Source: Chondrus crispus
Taxonomy: Eukaryota > Rhodophyta > Florideophyceae > Gigartinales > Gigartinaceae
Assembly (NCBI RefSeq): GCF_000350225.1
Contig: NW_005179197.1
Location: 41,527-105,526 of the forward strand
Reading direction: 5' to 3'
DNA: 64,000 nucleotides
Shown here: piece after piece, positions 33,008 through 42,905 of the stretch
Layout: each line of letters begins with the position of its first letter
Numbering within the stretch: position 1 is the stretch's first letter
Notes under the pieces: generated by a model
What the model saw: the letters and a program-made list of their open reading frames with translations, nothing else
Told to the model about the DNA's origin: nothing
The model's database searches: none
Translations under genes and position numbers: made by a program

Positions 33008-34110
33008 TTATTCGTCCGCGAATAAGTGATCATTGTACGTTTGCATGAGTTGTTGTGTGATTGCAGGGTCATCCTTGTCTATCCATGTATCGTCAAATGG
33101 ATTGGTGTTCCTGAAGTGCACAAGGAACTGTACTTGTCCGTCGTATATGCGGTGAGTGATGATTCTTTCAATGAGTTTCTTGTCTGCGGTTGTATGGATC
33201 TTGAACTTGGTGGGTTCTTGTTGTCTGTTCGGGTCTTCTTGGTATGGTTTCAAAAGCGATATTTGAAATTTTGGATGAATATTTCGGTATTGAAATGGTA
33301 GTTCTAATCGGTATGCAGTTCCACTTGCTAGGACTTCCAATACTGTGAATGGTCCGATGTATTTCGGAGCGAACTTCTTGGTTCTCCCTGGATTGATTGG
33401 TAGATTCTTGGTTGTTAGCATAACTTTGTCGCCTTTCTTGAATGTAAATTGTTTTCGATGTTTATTAATTGTGTCGGCGCTTCTTGCGTTGGCTTGGTTG
33501 ATTGATTCTTTTGCGAGTTTAGTTGCAGTGTCGAGTTCCTGAAGAAAACGATCTGCAGAGGTGTTTCTTGAGTGCATGTTTTCGTTTATATCTGAATGAA
33601 TCATATCAGATATTGCGAAAGGGTGTTGACCGTACTCTAAAAAGAATGGTGTTTGCCGAATAGTATCGTTGACATGATTGTTGTATGCAAATTCTACTCC
33701 TGGTAAATAATTTTCCCAGTCTTTCTGAGTGTAGGTTACATAACAGCGTAGCATTTCCTGAAGTGTGCGAAATGCTCTTTCAGACTGTCCATCAGTCTGT
33801 GGGTGAAATCCTGTTGAGAAGTTAAGTTTAACTTGAAGCATTTTCATAAGTTCAGTCCAAAAGGACCCTGTGAATCTTGTATCTCGATCTGATATTATTT
33901 TTGGCAGTAGTCCATGTTGTTTGTAGATTTCTTTGTAGAACGTTGTTGCTATGGTTTTGGCGCTGTTGTCTGATCCAAGTGGTATAAAGTGTGTTCGTTT
34001 TTGATAGTTTATCTACAACGACCATAATTGCGGTTTTGCCGTCCATCGTTTTAGGTAAATCGAATATGAAGTCCATTGAAATGACGTCCCATTTCTTAGT
34101 TGGAGGTAGA
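33008..34110 (-). pseudogene. Gypsy 2 integrase, C-terminal part with chromodomain-like end
   Basis: The early core (MDFIFDLPKTMDGKTAIMVV) is followed by frameshifts around 33990-33850. An uninterrupted 279-codon stretch follows: STGFHPQTDGQSERAF with the catalytic Glu, LPGVEFAYNNHVNDT, GPFTVLEVLASGTAYRL, IHPKFQISLLKPY, and a C-terminal chromodomain-like part (LIERIITHRIYDGQVQFLVH, then NPFDDTWIDKDD) ending in LFADE. Confidence 0.85.
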
Positions 34111-34164
34111 AACGGTCTTAGGTTTCCAAGTTGGTTCTGAGTTGAGCTCTTTGCCTCTTGGCAT

Positions 34165-34985
34165 TTAAGGTATTTTCACGTAATTGTGGATATCTTTCTT
34201 CATAGTTGGCCAACAGTAATCCCTTGATATAAGTGAAGTCGTTTTATTACTTCCTCTATGCGATCCAAAATATTGATTCGTGGTTATCTTGCAATGTAGT
34301 CTTTCGGAGTTCTCCTTTTGGGATGCATAGCCTTTTTTCGAAATACAACTGTTGTCCCGTTTTTGTATAGACTCTACTGGATGCTGGAATTTTTCTTTGA
34401 ACGATTCGTCGTTCTCATAGTCTTCTTGTAGATTCCGTAATGTTTCTTGGCTTACATTCACCATTGTGAATGCCATTAACTGTTTTACTATATTTGATGA
34501 TGTATGATGTACTTCTCTATATTGTCGTGATAGTGCATCAGCTACGACGTTTGATTTTCCCTTGATGTAATCAATAGAGTAGTCGAATTCTTGCATGAAT
34601 TCAACCCATCTTGCTTGTCTTCTAGATAAAGTTTTCTGTGTATCCAGATATTTTAACGGATGATGATCAGTCATGATCTTAAATTTAGAACCATGTAAGT
34701 ATGGTCTCCACGTATGCAGGGCGTAGATGATAGCTGACAGCTCTCGCTCATGCGTACTGTATCCTTGCTCTGCTGGGTTCAGTTTTCTAGAAGTGTATGC
34801 CACAGGACGACATCCGGATTCGTCGGTTTGGGTCAGTACCGCTCCGGCACCTGTTCGAGATGCCTCTGCAGTTAGTTGATATGGCAGATTTGGATCTGCG
34901 CATCTTAGCACTGGTGCGTCTGATAATCGCTGCTTTAGCTCCTGAAATGCTAAGGCTTGCGGCTTTTCCCATTTGAAGCGATTAT
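34165..34985 (-). pseudogene. Gypsy 2 RNase H and start of integrase
   Basis: LTAEASRTGAGAVLTQTD is the RNase H opening, with Glu where the first catalytic Asp (TDAS) is expected. VAYTSRKLNPAEQGYSTHER, KIMTDHHPLKYLDTQK and DYIKGKSNVVADALSR follow. The frame ends with a damaged zinc-binding region (SRDYCWPTMKKDIHNYV). Confidence 0.8.
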
Positions 34986-34989
34986 TTTT

Positions 34990-35834
34990 TCGAGTAAGAT
35001 TTGAAAGAGGGGTCGCAATTGTTGCGAAATCTTTTACAAAACTTCTGTAGTAATTACAAAGTCCTAGAAGCTTGGCACTTGTGTTGCGTTTTGTGGCGCT
35101 TTCCAGTTTTTCACTGCTTCAATTTTTTTTGGGTTTACTTGAATACCGTCTTTGCTAATGATGTGTCCTAGGTATTCAATGTTTTGAGAGAGAAATTCAC
35201 ATTTTCATAGCTTCCCAAACAGCTTGTGTTCTCTCAATACGTCTAATACTGTTTTGAGGCGTTTCACGTGCCCTTCTTTCGTTTTGCTGTAAACAAGTAT
35301 ATTGTCGAGATATACAAGAACAAATTTGTCTAAAAAGAGCCTAAATATGTTGTTCATTAATGTTTGAAAACATCCAGGTGCTCCCGTTAGGCCCAATGGA
35401 GTGACCAAGTATTCCTATTGTCCGTACCTCGTCCTAAAAGCAGTTCTTTCTATGTCTGAGTCTTTCAGCCTTATTTGATGATATCCAGAACTAAGATCCA
35501 GCGTCGAGAAGTATTTAGCTCCACCGACTTGATCCCATACTGCATCAATTCTTGGTAATGGAACCTGATTTTTTATCGTTTGTTTGTTCAATGCTCTGCA
35601 ATCTATACACATCCGGAGACTTCCATCTTTTTTAGGTGTAAATAGTACTGGACTTCCCCAAGGGCTTATGCTTGGTCTGACAAATCCTAGGGATAGAGCC
35701 TCCTCAATCTGTTTTTTCATTTTTTCAAGTTCTTTTCTTGAGAGCTTATAGATTAGGCCCATCTTGGGTTTTGCATCTTTCTCCAAATCTACATCTCCGC
35801 TACTAACTATGCCAAATTCTCGACATCGTCGCAA
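34990..35834 (-). pseudogene. Gypsy 2 reverse transcriptase
   Basis: Motifs in order: [49 protein letters not shown], then after TAG at 35412-35414 TPLGLTGAPGCFQTLMN, and VLVYLDNILVYSK where the YLDD box has become YLDN. A further stop follows LFGKL, with KCEFLSQNIEYLGHIIS beyond it. The stops and the active-site Asn make this copy inactive. Confidence 0.85.
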
Positions 35835-36093
35835 ACCTCATCACGTATCGGAACGACAAACATCTACCGCTTTTCCCTGTGCTACCCAGGCTTCTCCCTC
35901 TCCTACCCAGTACGAGCCCCTCCCAAGTCTTAATTCGTAGAAATGTTTAGGTATATGCAACGTTTCGTACTCCCTGACCTCTCTCTCTTTTCCTCTTCTC
36001 TTCTTCCTCAGCGTTTCGTATCCCCGAAACCACCCCTCGTCGTTCATACCTCTCCCCTCTAATGTTTCCCGTTGTCTGCTGACTTCGAGCGCG

Positions 36094-38745
36094 ATGACTA
36101 CGCCTTCGCATGCCGCCGCTTTCATGAGCCACGAGCCTCAGGTGCCATTGTATCCCGCACTTAGGACGTTGTCTGTTGGCTTCTATTCAGTTCCTCTCAT
36201 GCTTGTGTGTCTGCATTGCAAGAGTGGCGCTCCCAGCGTTAGAGCCTTGGGGGAGCACTTGCGCAACGTGCACGAACTCTCTCCGCCACTGGCGACAGAG
36301 ATGGCCTCTGCAACTGAACAAGCTCTTACGCTCCATCGAGATGCCGTTTCCGATTCTTCGGTGAGAGAGGAATATCTTCAAGCCCCGCGGTGCCTACTGG
36401 AATCAGACATACCTTTATCGTTGAAGGTCTTCCCACCTTTGCACGGCTTCTCAACACGACATGCGTTTTCTGCCCATTTTTTGTTTCCTCTTATACGAGC
36501 CCGCATCATTTTCGAAAGCACTACAACGAAGCCCACTCACCCCAAGCCATGGCTGCAAAGTCGGGTACTGATGTTGACTCCATCATCCGACGCGGCGGTA
36601 TTCGAGCTCAATCCCTCTCTTCCGGAGCGCTGGAAAGTACTTTCCCGTTACAAACGAGGAACCAATCGGCGAAATCGTTTCCGTCACCGGAGTGGTCACG
36701 AAACTTGCTCAGTCGCCACCGTCGCATGACGCCTTTATAGGGACACAAAACGTTTCCAACCCACCTACGGCGTCTCCCAAATCAATGGATACGGCGTCTG
36801 ATTCAACATTGCGACCCCTCCACCCTTCTTTCATTCACCTCCAGCCCAAGGCGGCAGCAGTTTTAACACGCCTCACATCGACTGCATCTGCCACAACAGC
36901 AGCTCGCTTTGGTCTCCTCGATGAGAAAGATGATGAAGATACCGGAATCTCCCGCAGAAACACTTTCATGTCCATTACGGAGTTCGACGACTCGCTTCGG
37001 TCTCTTTCCCTCACGCCTGAGAAGGCTGCGTATCTCACCGGAGCTCTTCGCACCCCTGCAGATGACAGGCACTTGACTATGCTGGGAAATGGCATCTACC
37101 TTTATTTCGAAAGCTTGAGAGACGTCGTCAGGAATCTCACACACGGCTTTCGTCAGGCCATCAATCTCCATGGCACTGCGCCTTTCCGAAGAATTCAGCC
37201 GAAACCGGAGCGCAAGTACGCAGCAAAGTGGCCCGCCTTCTCCTGTTTGCGCATCGTACCGTTGGAAAATGCTTCTCCCGCCACACCGTTGGAAAATGCG
37301 TCTCCCGCCACATCAGCAGTAACGCTGTTGAAGCACTATTCCAAGAGCTCAGTCGACAGAGGCATACAATCCATTCGTTGTCTTCAACTCTGCATGCCTG
37401 CCTTCATCATGCCTTATCGAGCTTGCTTCTCGTCCGATTCAGACACGTTGACCTTTTAACATGCTTTGCTGTCCGTAACTTCGTCGTTGCTGCGTCATGC
37501 AGCATGGACGGCCCGTGGTCGTTGACGAATCTCTTTACACATACCGCTCCACAAACGATTTGGGCCGTTCGTTCAGGTTGGCAGACGCCAGCGATGTAAG
37601 TCATCTTTTGGGCGCTCTTTAGTGTGCCGTCTCCATGACCGCATCCCATGAGTTACATCATCTTTCCATCCGCCAAGAATCTGCCGATGATCCCAGTAGA
37701 ACTGCAGACAACACTCCGGTAAAAGAAGATCCAGCCTCGACAATCATTGCAAAGGTTGAACAAAAGGCCAACACGGCAACAACTTTTATTCGAAAGACTT
37801 TGGACATCGCCATGTCCATCACCAAGCGGGAGGAGGTTCCCCCGTCTTTCGAAGTCCGCTCCATACATAAGCCCGATCCATGCAGAATTATCAAGTCTCA
37901 CCACTTGTCAATGCCCCTTCTCGGCACGATTATTAGGGGATTGCATTCCAAGTTTGACAAAATATGGACGGAAGACCTGCTCATCGGGTCTGCTCTTCCA
38001 GATGGTTTTGTTTCAACTGTAAACTCCCTGCATGACGACCCCTCAAACCGTACAGCCGGCTTTTCTTTTCTCCCCTCGCTCACACACCATGCGTCTTGGG
38101 TTAAGTCGAATCTTGTACACCTTCTCCAAGCCCTTCGAAATCCGGGTGAAGATTTCATTGCTCGGTTCCCTTGTGTTCTCGCCTCAACTACTGCACCAAA
38201 ACAGCCTAGTGAAAATGAACACTCCGACAGGTCCTCGTCCGGCCCATCCGTGGCCACCTCAAAAATTCGCTTCGTTCAAGTCGCTGAATATGTGGCGCAC
38301 AAAGGTCATTCGCTTCCTGTCAAATTGTCAGCTGATACAAGAGCTGTCATTGTGCATGATACATTTTTCATCCGGCTCTCCTGGGAGCGCTACTGAGATA
38401 CGAACGTTCCGCATCCATACCTGAGAAGGTCGCATGCGAAATTTATTCATCGGACAACATTCCGATGTTACACTTCATCCTGGTTACTCCAAATCACGTG
38501 CCGCATTAGGCTACATTCGCCTTCTATACCGCTTTCCGGACCGGCAGTCGTCTTTCCGATTGCTATCTTACTTGGCAGTCATTTGCCCTCTCGAGTGTGA
38601 GATGATCAGAGCTCTCCAAAGTGATGCTGAGATGAAGTTGCACTGGGACTTTCTCTTTGCTGACCAGGGCAAGCTTTTTACACCCACGAGAATTAGAAAC
38701 GTCATTGCCTCTACTCTCCAGTCCCACAATAAAAATGATGGTTAA
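36094..38745 (+). pseudogene. OrsD-like gene B: two C2H2 fingers, middle domain, YR-like core
   Basis: First finger at 36.18-36.28 kb: LVCLHCKSGAPSVRALGEHL followed by RNVH. Second finger, after a frame change near 36380: CVFCPFFVSSYTSPHHFRKH followed by YNEAH. A 256-codon frame follows (ITEFDDSLRSLSLTPEKAAY). Another frame change near 37215 leads into LSSTLHACLHHALSSLLLV and THTAPQTIWAVRSGWQTP. A canonical GTAAGT at 37596 may start a short intron. The next frame (37650-38396) has TEDLLIGSALPDGFVSTVNS. The end reads GSPGSATEIRTFR, RMRNLFIGQHSDVTLHPGYS and LLSYLAVICPLE, matching the 'GxPxxxTEL...R...Y.K' core seen in OrsD/RecQ-associated tyrosine-recombinase-like domains. TGA at 38422 and several frame changes indicate decay, unless unseen introns explain some of them. 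Confidence 0.55.
37259..37312 (+). repeat. 27-bp in-frame tandem duplication in gene B
   Basis: Two copies of a 27-bp unit encode PLENASPAT twice in the open frame. Confidence 0.85.
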
Positions 38746-38952
38746 ATATCGTTAAGCGATGGGACCAGTTTTCACGTGCCTCGTGGACACGTGGACTGGT
38801 TTTGGAAGGTTTGGACTTACTTTCGAAAATTCTTTGCGATGCACGCATCGCGAGTCCTAGACGTTTCCGGGGAAAGAAAAAGGAAACAAAAATAAAGGTT
38901 TCTATTGCAATTCCTGAAAAATATTGAATACATTACAGTATTGGGGTGTGAC

Positions 38953-39400
38953 TGTACAGTATAAACCTTTCAGGCGGGTTGGCACCAAGGCTTCGGTTCA
39001 ACTTATGACCTGAACAGTATCCAAGGGTACACCTCTGTGAACAGCCGTGCGGACAGCCCCACCCCGTTCCCCTCACAAAGAGAAGTGAGAAAAAAAGAAA
39101 CAAAAAAGAAAAATTTATTACAGAAAAAAAAGTTCAGCACCACCCCGTTCCCCTCACACCCCGTTCCGCCCAAAAAAGAAACAGAAAAGAGAAGTTTATT
39201 ACAGAAAAGAAATTCAGCACCACCCCGTTCCCCTCACACTCCGTTCCCCTCATATAGAGGAGTGAACACGTGTACTTTACTACTTTACAGAACAGAAAAG
39301 TTCAGCACCACCTCGTTCCCCTCATAAAGAGAAGTGAACACGTGTACTTTACTACTTTACAAAAAAGTTCAGCACCACCCCGTTCCCCTCACCCCCCGTT
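38953..39400. repeat. Direct repeat, left copy
   Basis: Starts TACAGTATAAACCTTTC and runs through ACAGCCGTGCGGACAGC to a series of ACCCCGTTCCCCTCACA units alternating with AGAGAAGTGAACACGTG and poly-A-rich spacers. It matches 41084-41340 at high identity; the left copy has extra unit copies. Confidence 0.8.
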
Positions 39401-39419
39401 CCCCTCGCGGCTGCGCGGC

Positions 39420-40540
39420 TGCTTGGCGTGTGTGTCGGCTCAGGGGCGGGGGCCTGGCGTGGGTGTCGGCTTGGCGGCGGGGGCTTGAAGTGGATGTTGA
39501 CGCCAGGGCAGGAGCTTGTCGTCAGTGTCGGCTTGGCGGCGCGGGATTGGCGTGGATGTTGGCGCCGCAGCAGGAGCTTGGCGTTAGTGTCGGCTTGGCG
39601 GTGGGGGCCTGGCGTGGATGTTAGCTCCGCGGCGGTAGCCGGGCGTGTGTGTCGGCTTGGCGGCCGGGGCTTGGTACGGGTGCCGGCTTGGCGGCGGTGG
39701 CTGGGGGTGTATGTTGGCGCCGCGGCGGCAGCTTGGCGTGGGTATCGGCTTAACGCCAGGGGCTTGACGTGGATGTTGGCGGCGCGGCGGGAGCTTGTCG
39801 TTGGTGTCGGCTTGACGGCGAGGGCTTGGTGTGGAGGTTGGCGCCGCGGCGGGGGCTTGCCGTGTGTGTAGGCTCGGCGGTGGGAGCCTGGCGTGGGTGT
39901 CGGCTTGGCGGCGGGGGCCTGACGTGGATGTTGGGGCGGCGGCGGCGGCTTGGCGTTAGTGTCGGCTTGACGGCGAGGGCTTGGTGTGTATGTTAGCGCC
40001 ACGGCAGCTGCTTGGCGTGAGTGTCAGCTTAGGCGGGGCTTGACGTGGATGTTGGCGCCGCGACGGCGGCTTGTTGTTGGTGTCGGCTGGGGGGCGGGGG
40101 CTTGGCGTAGGTGTCGGCTTGGCGGCGGGGGCTGGACGTGGATGGTGGCGCCAGGGCAGCAGCTTGGCGTTAGTGTCGGCTTGGCGGCGGGGGCTTGACG
40201 TGGATGTTGGTGCCGCGGCGGGGGCTTGCTGTTGTTGTGGCCTTGACGGCGGGTTATTGGCGTGGGTGTCGGCGCCGCTGCAGCGGCTTGCTGTGTGTTT
40301 GCTTGGCGGGTGGGGCTTGGCGTGGATGTCGGCTTGGCGGCGAGGGCTTGATATGGATGTTGGCACCGCGGCAGCAGCCTGGCGTTTGTATGGGCTTAGC
40401 GGCGGGGGCTTGGCGTGGATGTTGGCGCCGCGGCAAGAGCTTGGCGTGTGTGTCGGCTTGGCGGCGGGGGCTTGGTGTCGGTGTCGGGTTGGAGGGGGGG
40501 GTATTGGCATGGATGTCGGCGCGGCGGCTCTGTAGGCTGT
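39420..40540. repeat. GC-rich coding-type minisatellite, ~45-60-bp units
   Basis: More than 20 irregular copies built from GGCTTGGCGGCGGGGGCTTG and GTGGATGTTGGCGCCGCGGC-like blocks. Frames stay open over several hundred bases on both strands. The minus frame gives Ala/Pro/Lys-rich repeats (RRQADTHAKLLPRRQHPRQA), the plus frame Trp/Gly-rich ones. The unit structure, not gene content, explains the openness, but it may extend the C-terminus of the minus-strand ORF at 40632-41045. Confidence 0.75.
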
Positions 40541-40631
40541 GAGATGTGTCTTGCCAGATTCGTCGCAGATGTTTATGTGGTAGTTGTTTCTTGTCGCCAC
40601 AAGAGTTCACGTGGAAGCTTCTCGAAAGCGC

Positions 40632-41045
40632 TCAGAACCTACCCTTCTGAGGGTGTCTCGGCCAAAGTGTACGTTTGGAGCATGTTCTGCGTTTCGCGAG
40701 CCTTCGTGAAACGTTATTTCCGATTAAAATACGGCTTTTTGGTCGTGCTTCCATTCCTTTCGTGTCCTTTCGTGAACACCCGAACTGCCCGTTCGAATAA
40801 CTGGTCCTTAGGTGATCACTCAAAAACTTTTGCCCCTTCCCAGCGAGCAACGGATCAAAATCTTCGTCAGTGTGCGAGCGACCATCACGACTAGCTGTCA
40901 TCGAAGCCCTCGTGAACCGAAGAAGTTCCTCAATTTGATCACGAATTACGTCCTCCCCTTCCGAATCGGCATCGCTTCGAGGAGATTCTGCATTACCGAG
41001 GGCTGCGTGCAAAGTCATATCCTCCAAGGATCGCATATTTATCAT
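40632..41045 (-). CDS. Hypothetical acidic/basic protein, 137 codons
   Basis: ATG at 41045 followed by MTLHAALGNAESPRSDADSE, a predicted helix (IRDQIEELLRFTRASM), FDPLLAGKGQKFLSDHL and a basic end. Composition is convincing for a real coding exon. It sits between the minisatellite and the right direct repeat, so it belongs to whatever unit the direct repeats delimit. No family recognised. Confidence 0.4.
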   Translation of the reverse strand: MINMRSLEDMTLHAALGNAESPRSDADSEGEDVIRDQIEELLRFTRASMTASRDGRSHTDEDFDPLLAGKGQKFLSDHLRTSYSNGQFGCSRKDTKGMEARPKSRILIGNNVSRRLAKRRTCSKRTLWPRHPQKGRF

Positions 41046-41083
41046 AACTTCTTATACGTCCCACATTGAGCCTGCGAGAAGGG

Positions 41084-41340
41084 TACAGTATAAACCTTTC
41101 GGGCGGGTTGGCGCCAAGACTTCGGTTCAAGTTATGACCTGAACACTACCAAGTGGTACCCTTCTGCGAACAGCCGTGCGGACAGCACCACCCCGTTCCC
41201 CTCATAAAGAGAAGTGAACCCGTGTACTTTACTACTTTACAGAAAAGTTCAGCACCACCCCGTTCCCCTCACACCCCGTTCCCCTCACAAGGAGAAGTGA
41301 ACACGTGTACTTTACAGAAAAAAGTGAACACGTGTAATAA
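41084..41340. repeat. Direct repeat, right copy
   Basis: Matches 38953-39400 (TACAGTATAAACCTTTC, GACAGCACCACCCCGTTCCC, GAAGTGAACACGTGTACTTT). The pair encloses 1.7 kb of minisatellite and ORF. Confidence 0.8.
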
Positions 41341-41389
41341 CGAGTCCCCTATTTTCTTGCTTACACCTAGACTAACGTCTAGGAATTCG

Positions 41390-41612
41390 GGAGTTGCCGG
41401 AAAATCGCAATATCCTAAAATCCCAATAACCGTTAAACCGAATATCCGAATATCTCCTATTCCCATTATTTGCTAATTCGAATATCTCCTAATCCGAATA
41501 TCTGCTAGTCCCACCAACCTTATATCCGTTAATCCGCTACGACCACTTTCACCTACTATCCTACTTCCTTACTACTATAACCGAATATATATAATATAAA
41601 AGAAATAACCCC
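41390..41612 (+). repeat. Inverted arm, left (degenerate TATCCGAAT/TAATCC repeats)
   Basis: 41510-41612 is the reverse complement of 50003-50112 with only a few mismatches (including TATATATAATATAAAAGAAA). The outer end (CCGGAAAA, CGCAATATCCTAAAATCCCA) matches the outer end of the right arm near 50385-50422. The middle is a degenerate array of CGAATATCTCCTAAT-like units. Confidence 0.85.
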
Positions 41613-42329
41613 TTTGAGAAAACATGAGATCTCATCTAGGAAGCAGGGCTGGACCCCAACGGCTTGTCGCGATGCTTGGTAGGAGAGCAGTCTGGCCTCC
41701 GCCGGGTCCACGTCAATGAGCACTTTTGTGAGTATGCAAGTTGAACTCAAATCCGGATCTTTGAAGGCCGTCATGATCCCTTGCACGTGGTGACGGCCGT
41801 CGATAAAGTTGATGTCCCGAAGGACATCTATTTGCCCATCGATGCAGTTAAGAACGAAAAAGAACGGCATGGACGAGAAAATTGCCTTTCCAAGGTTCCA
41901 AACCTTCCCTGTATTAGTTGAAGGGACTTTGGTCAGATATTGGACATGTCGTGAAGGGATGCTGGCGATGAAATCTCCGCTCTTGGATGGGTCGAATCCA
42001 TACTTGCACATATCGGCTGCAATGATCTTCACAGCTGCGTCATCGATTGGGCGAAGGCCAATATCAACATTGTACGCGCTGATAACGGTTAGTTGTTGCA
42101 TAGTGAAAAGAGCACTGGATACGTCCATTGCGATTTGCGAAGCGAGATCCGGAGAGTAGAGACAGGGTAGGGGTTGTACACAGAAGTTACAGTGCAAAAA
42201 AGCAGTTGACCAAGCCAGTCCTGCATCTGCTCCACTCTTGAAATTCAACCTGCTGAACCCGTAACATACGAGACTGAAAGATGGATGCGCCGTGAATTCA
42301 AACAAAAATTTGAATATACTTTTGTACAC
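41556..42329 (-). CDS. ParB/sulfiredoxin-like domain protein (tentative)
   Basis: 257 codons, minus strand, ending inside the left arm. The central part has RPIDDAAVKIIAADMCKYGF then DPSKSGDFIASI, and later VLRDINFIDGRHHVQGIMTA. The 'GFD..K....I......DGRHRV' arrangement is the signature of ParB/Srx-like nuclease or binding domains found in some eukaryotic mobile elements. A downstream segment (LLSYQASRQAVG) fits the helical end of that domain. The first ~40 residues are hydrophobic/aromatic and the start is uncertain. It lies downstream of, and on the same strand as, the YR gene at 42.9-44.1 kb, so the two may belong to one element. Confidence 0.4.
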   Translation of the reverse strand: MYKSIFKFLFEFTAHPSFSLVCYGFSRLNFKSGADAGLAWSTAFLHCNFCVQPLPCLYSPDLASQIAMDVSSALFTMQQLTVISAYNVDIGLRPIDDAAVKIIAADMCKYGFDPSKSGDFIASIPSRHVQYLTKVPSTNTGKVWNLGKAIFSSMPFFFVLNCIDGQIDVLRDINFIDGRHHVQGIMTAFKDPDLSSTCILTKVLIDVDPAEARLLSYQASRQAVGVQPCFLDEISCFLKGVISFILYIFGYSSKEVG

Positions 42330-42473
42330 ACGTGTGATACTGACCGTTTGTGACAGGGGTCATCTTTATGAGTCTTTACGATTCCAAAATCTGTGCTGTT
42401 TCTCTAAACGGAAACGTTCACGCTACCTGTTGCACTCTTTGCCTGCAGTTAGCTGGGATGCTACTTGTCCTAC

Positions 42474-42905
42474 CTACGTCGACTTTCGGAAGCAATGTGT
42501 CTCTAAAATGGCACAAAGTTTAGAGTCATGGACAAGTCTCCACATTGACCGGGTGCCTTGGCATGACTCTTTGACGCAATGGCGGTATTTGTCATAAACT
42601 TTCCGCACACCAACCCCAGCGATGAAACTCAATTCCAGTCTCAATCGCGGTAACTTGGATGCAGGCAATGTCTTGAAAGCGATTTCAGTCTCGAACAGTA
42701 GTCGGTCACAGTCCTTAACCTTTACTTTCTTAGTAGTCTTCCCGTTTCTTGTTTGCCTTACATCTGGATACTCAGCTGCCTGCCAAGGTCTTTTCCAGAC
42801 GTCCACCGGGTACTGAAATACATTTCGGACATTTGCAAAATTTTCTGTGAACGTCAGTGGCTCTGCCAGAGTTTTAATTCTGCCCCCTACAGATATTACT
42901 GCCAA
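42474..42905 (-). CDS. Hypothetical ORF between YR and ParB-like genes
   Basis: 143 codons (LTFTENFANVRNVFQYPVDV, KLPRLRLELSFIAGVGVRKV, then YDKYRHCVKESC). Protein-like composition, no family recognised. Same strand as its neighbours, overlapping the end of the YR frame by 10 bp. Confidence 0.35.
   Translation of the reverse strand: MAVISVGGRIKTLAEPLTFTENFANVRNVFQYPVDVWKRPWQAAEYPDVRQTRNGKTTKKVKVKDCDRLLFETEIAFKTLPASKLPRLRLELSFIAGVGVRKVYDKYRHCVKESCQGTRSMWRLVHDSKLCAILETHCFRKST

Larger units (their letters stand above)
33008..35834 (-). mobile_element. Gypsy-type retrotransposon 2, pol fragment, 5'-truncated
   Basis: Lower GC than element 1. On the minus strand: RT, RNase H, integrase, then LTR. 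RT begins at 35834 with no protease or gag upstream. The adjoining sequence (35835-36090) is unrelated, so the element was truncated before or during insertion next to gene B. All three domains are broken. Confidence 0.85.

Noticed and set aside
33005-33030. TTATTCG..CGAATAA inverted repeat as a regulatory site
   Set aside because: It lies in the end of the integrase frame, and a similar coding end (DE-stop) in the 45-kb element explains the conservation.
39037-39400. CRISPR-like regular repeats (ACCCCGTTCCCCTCAC units)
   Set aside because: Spacing is irregular, spacers are themselves repeats, and the genome is eukaryotic.
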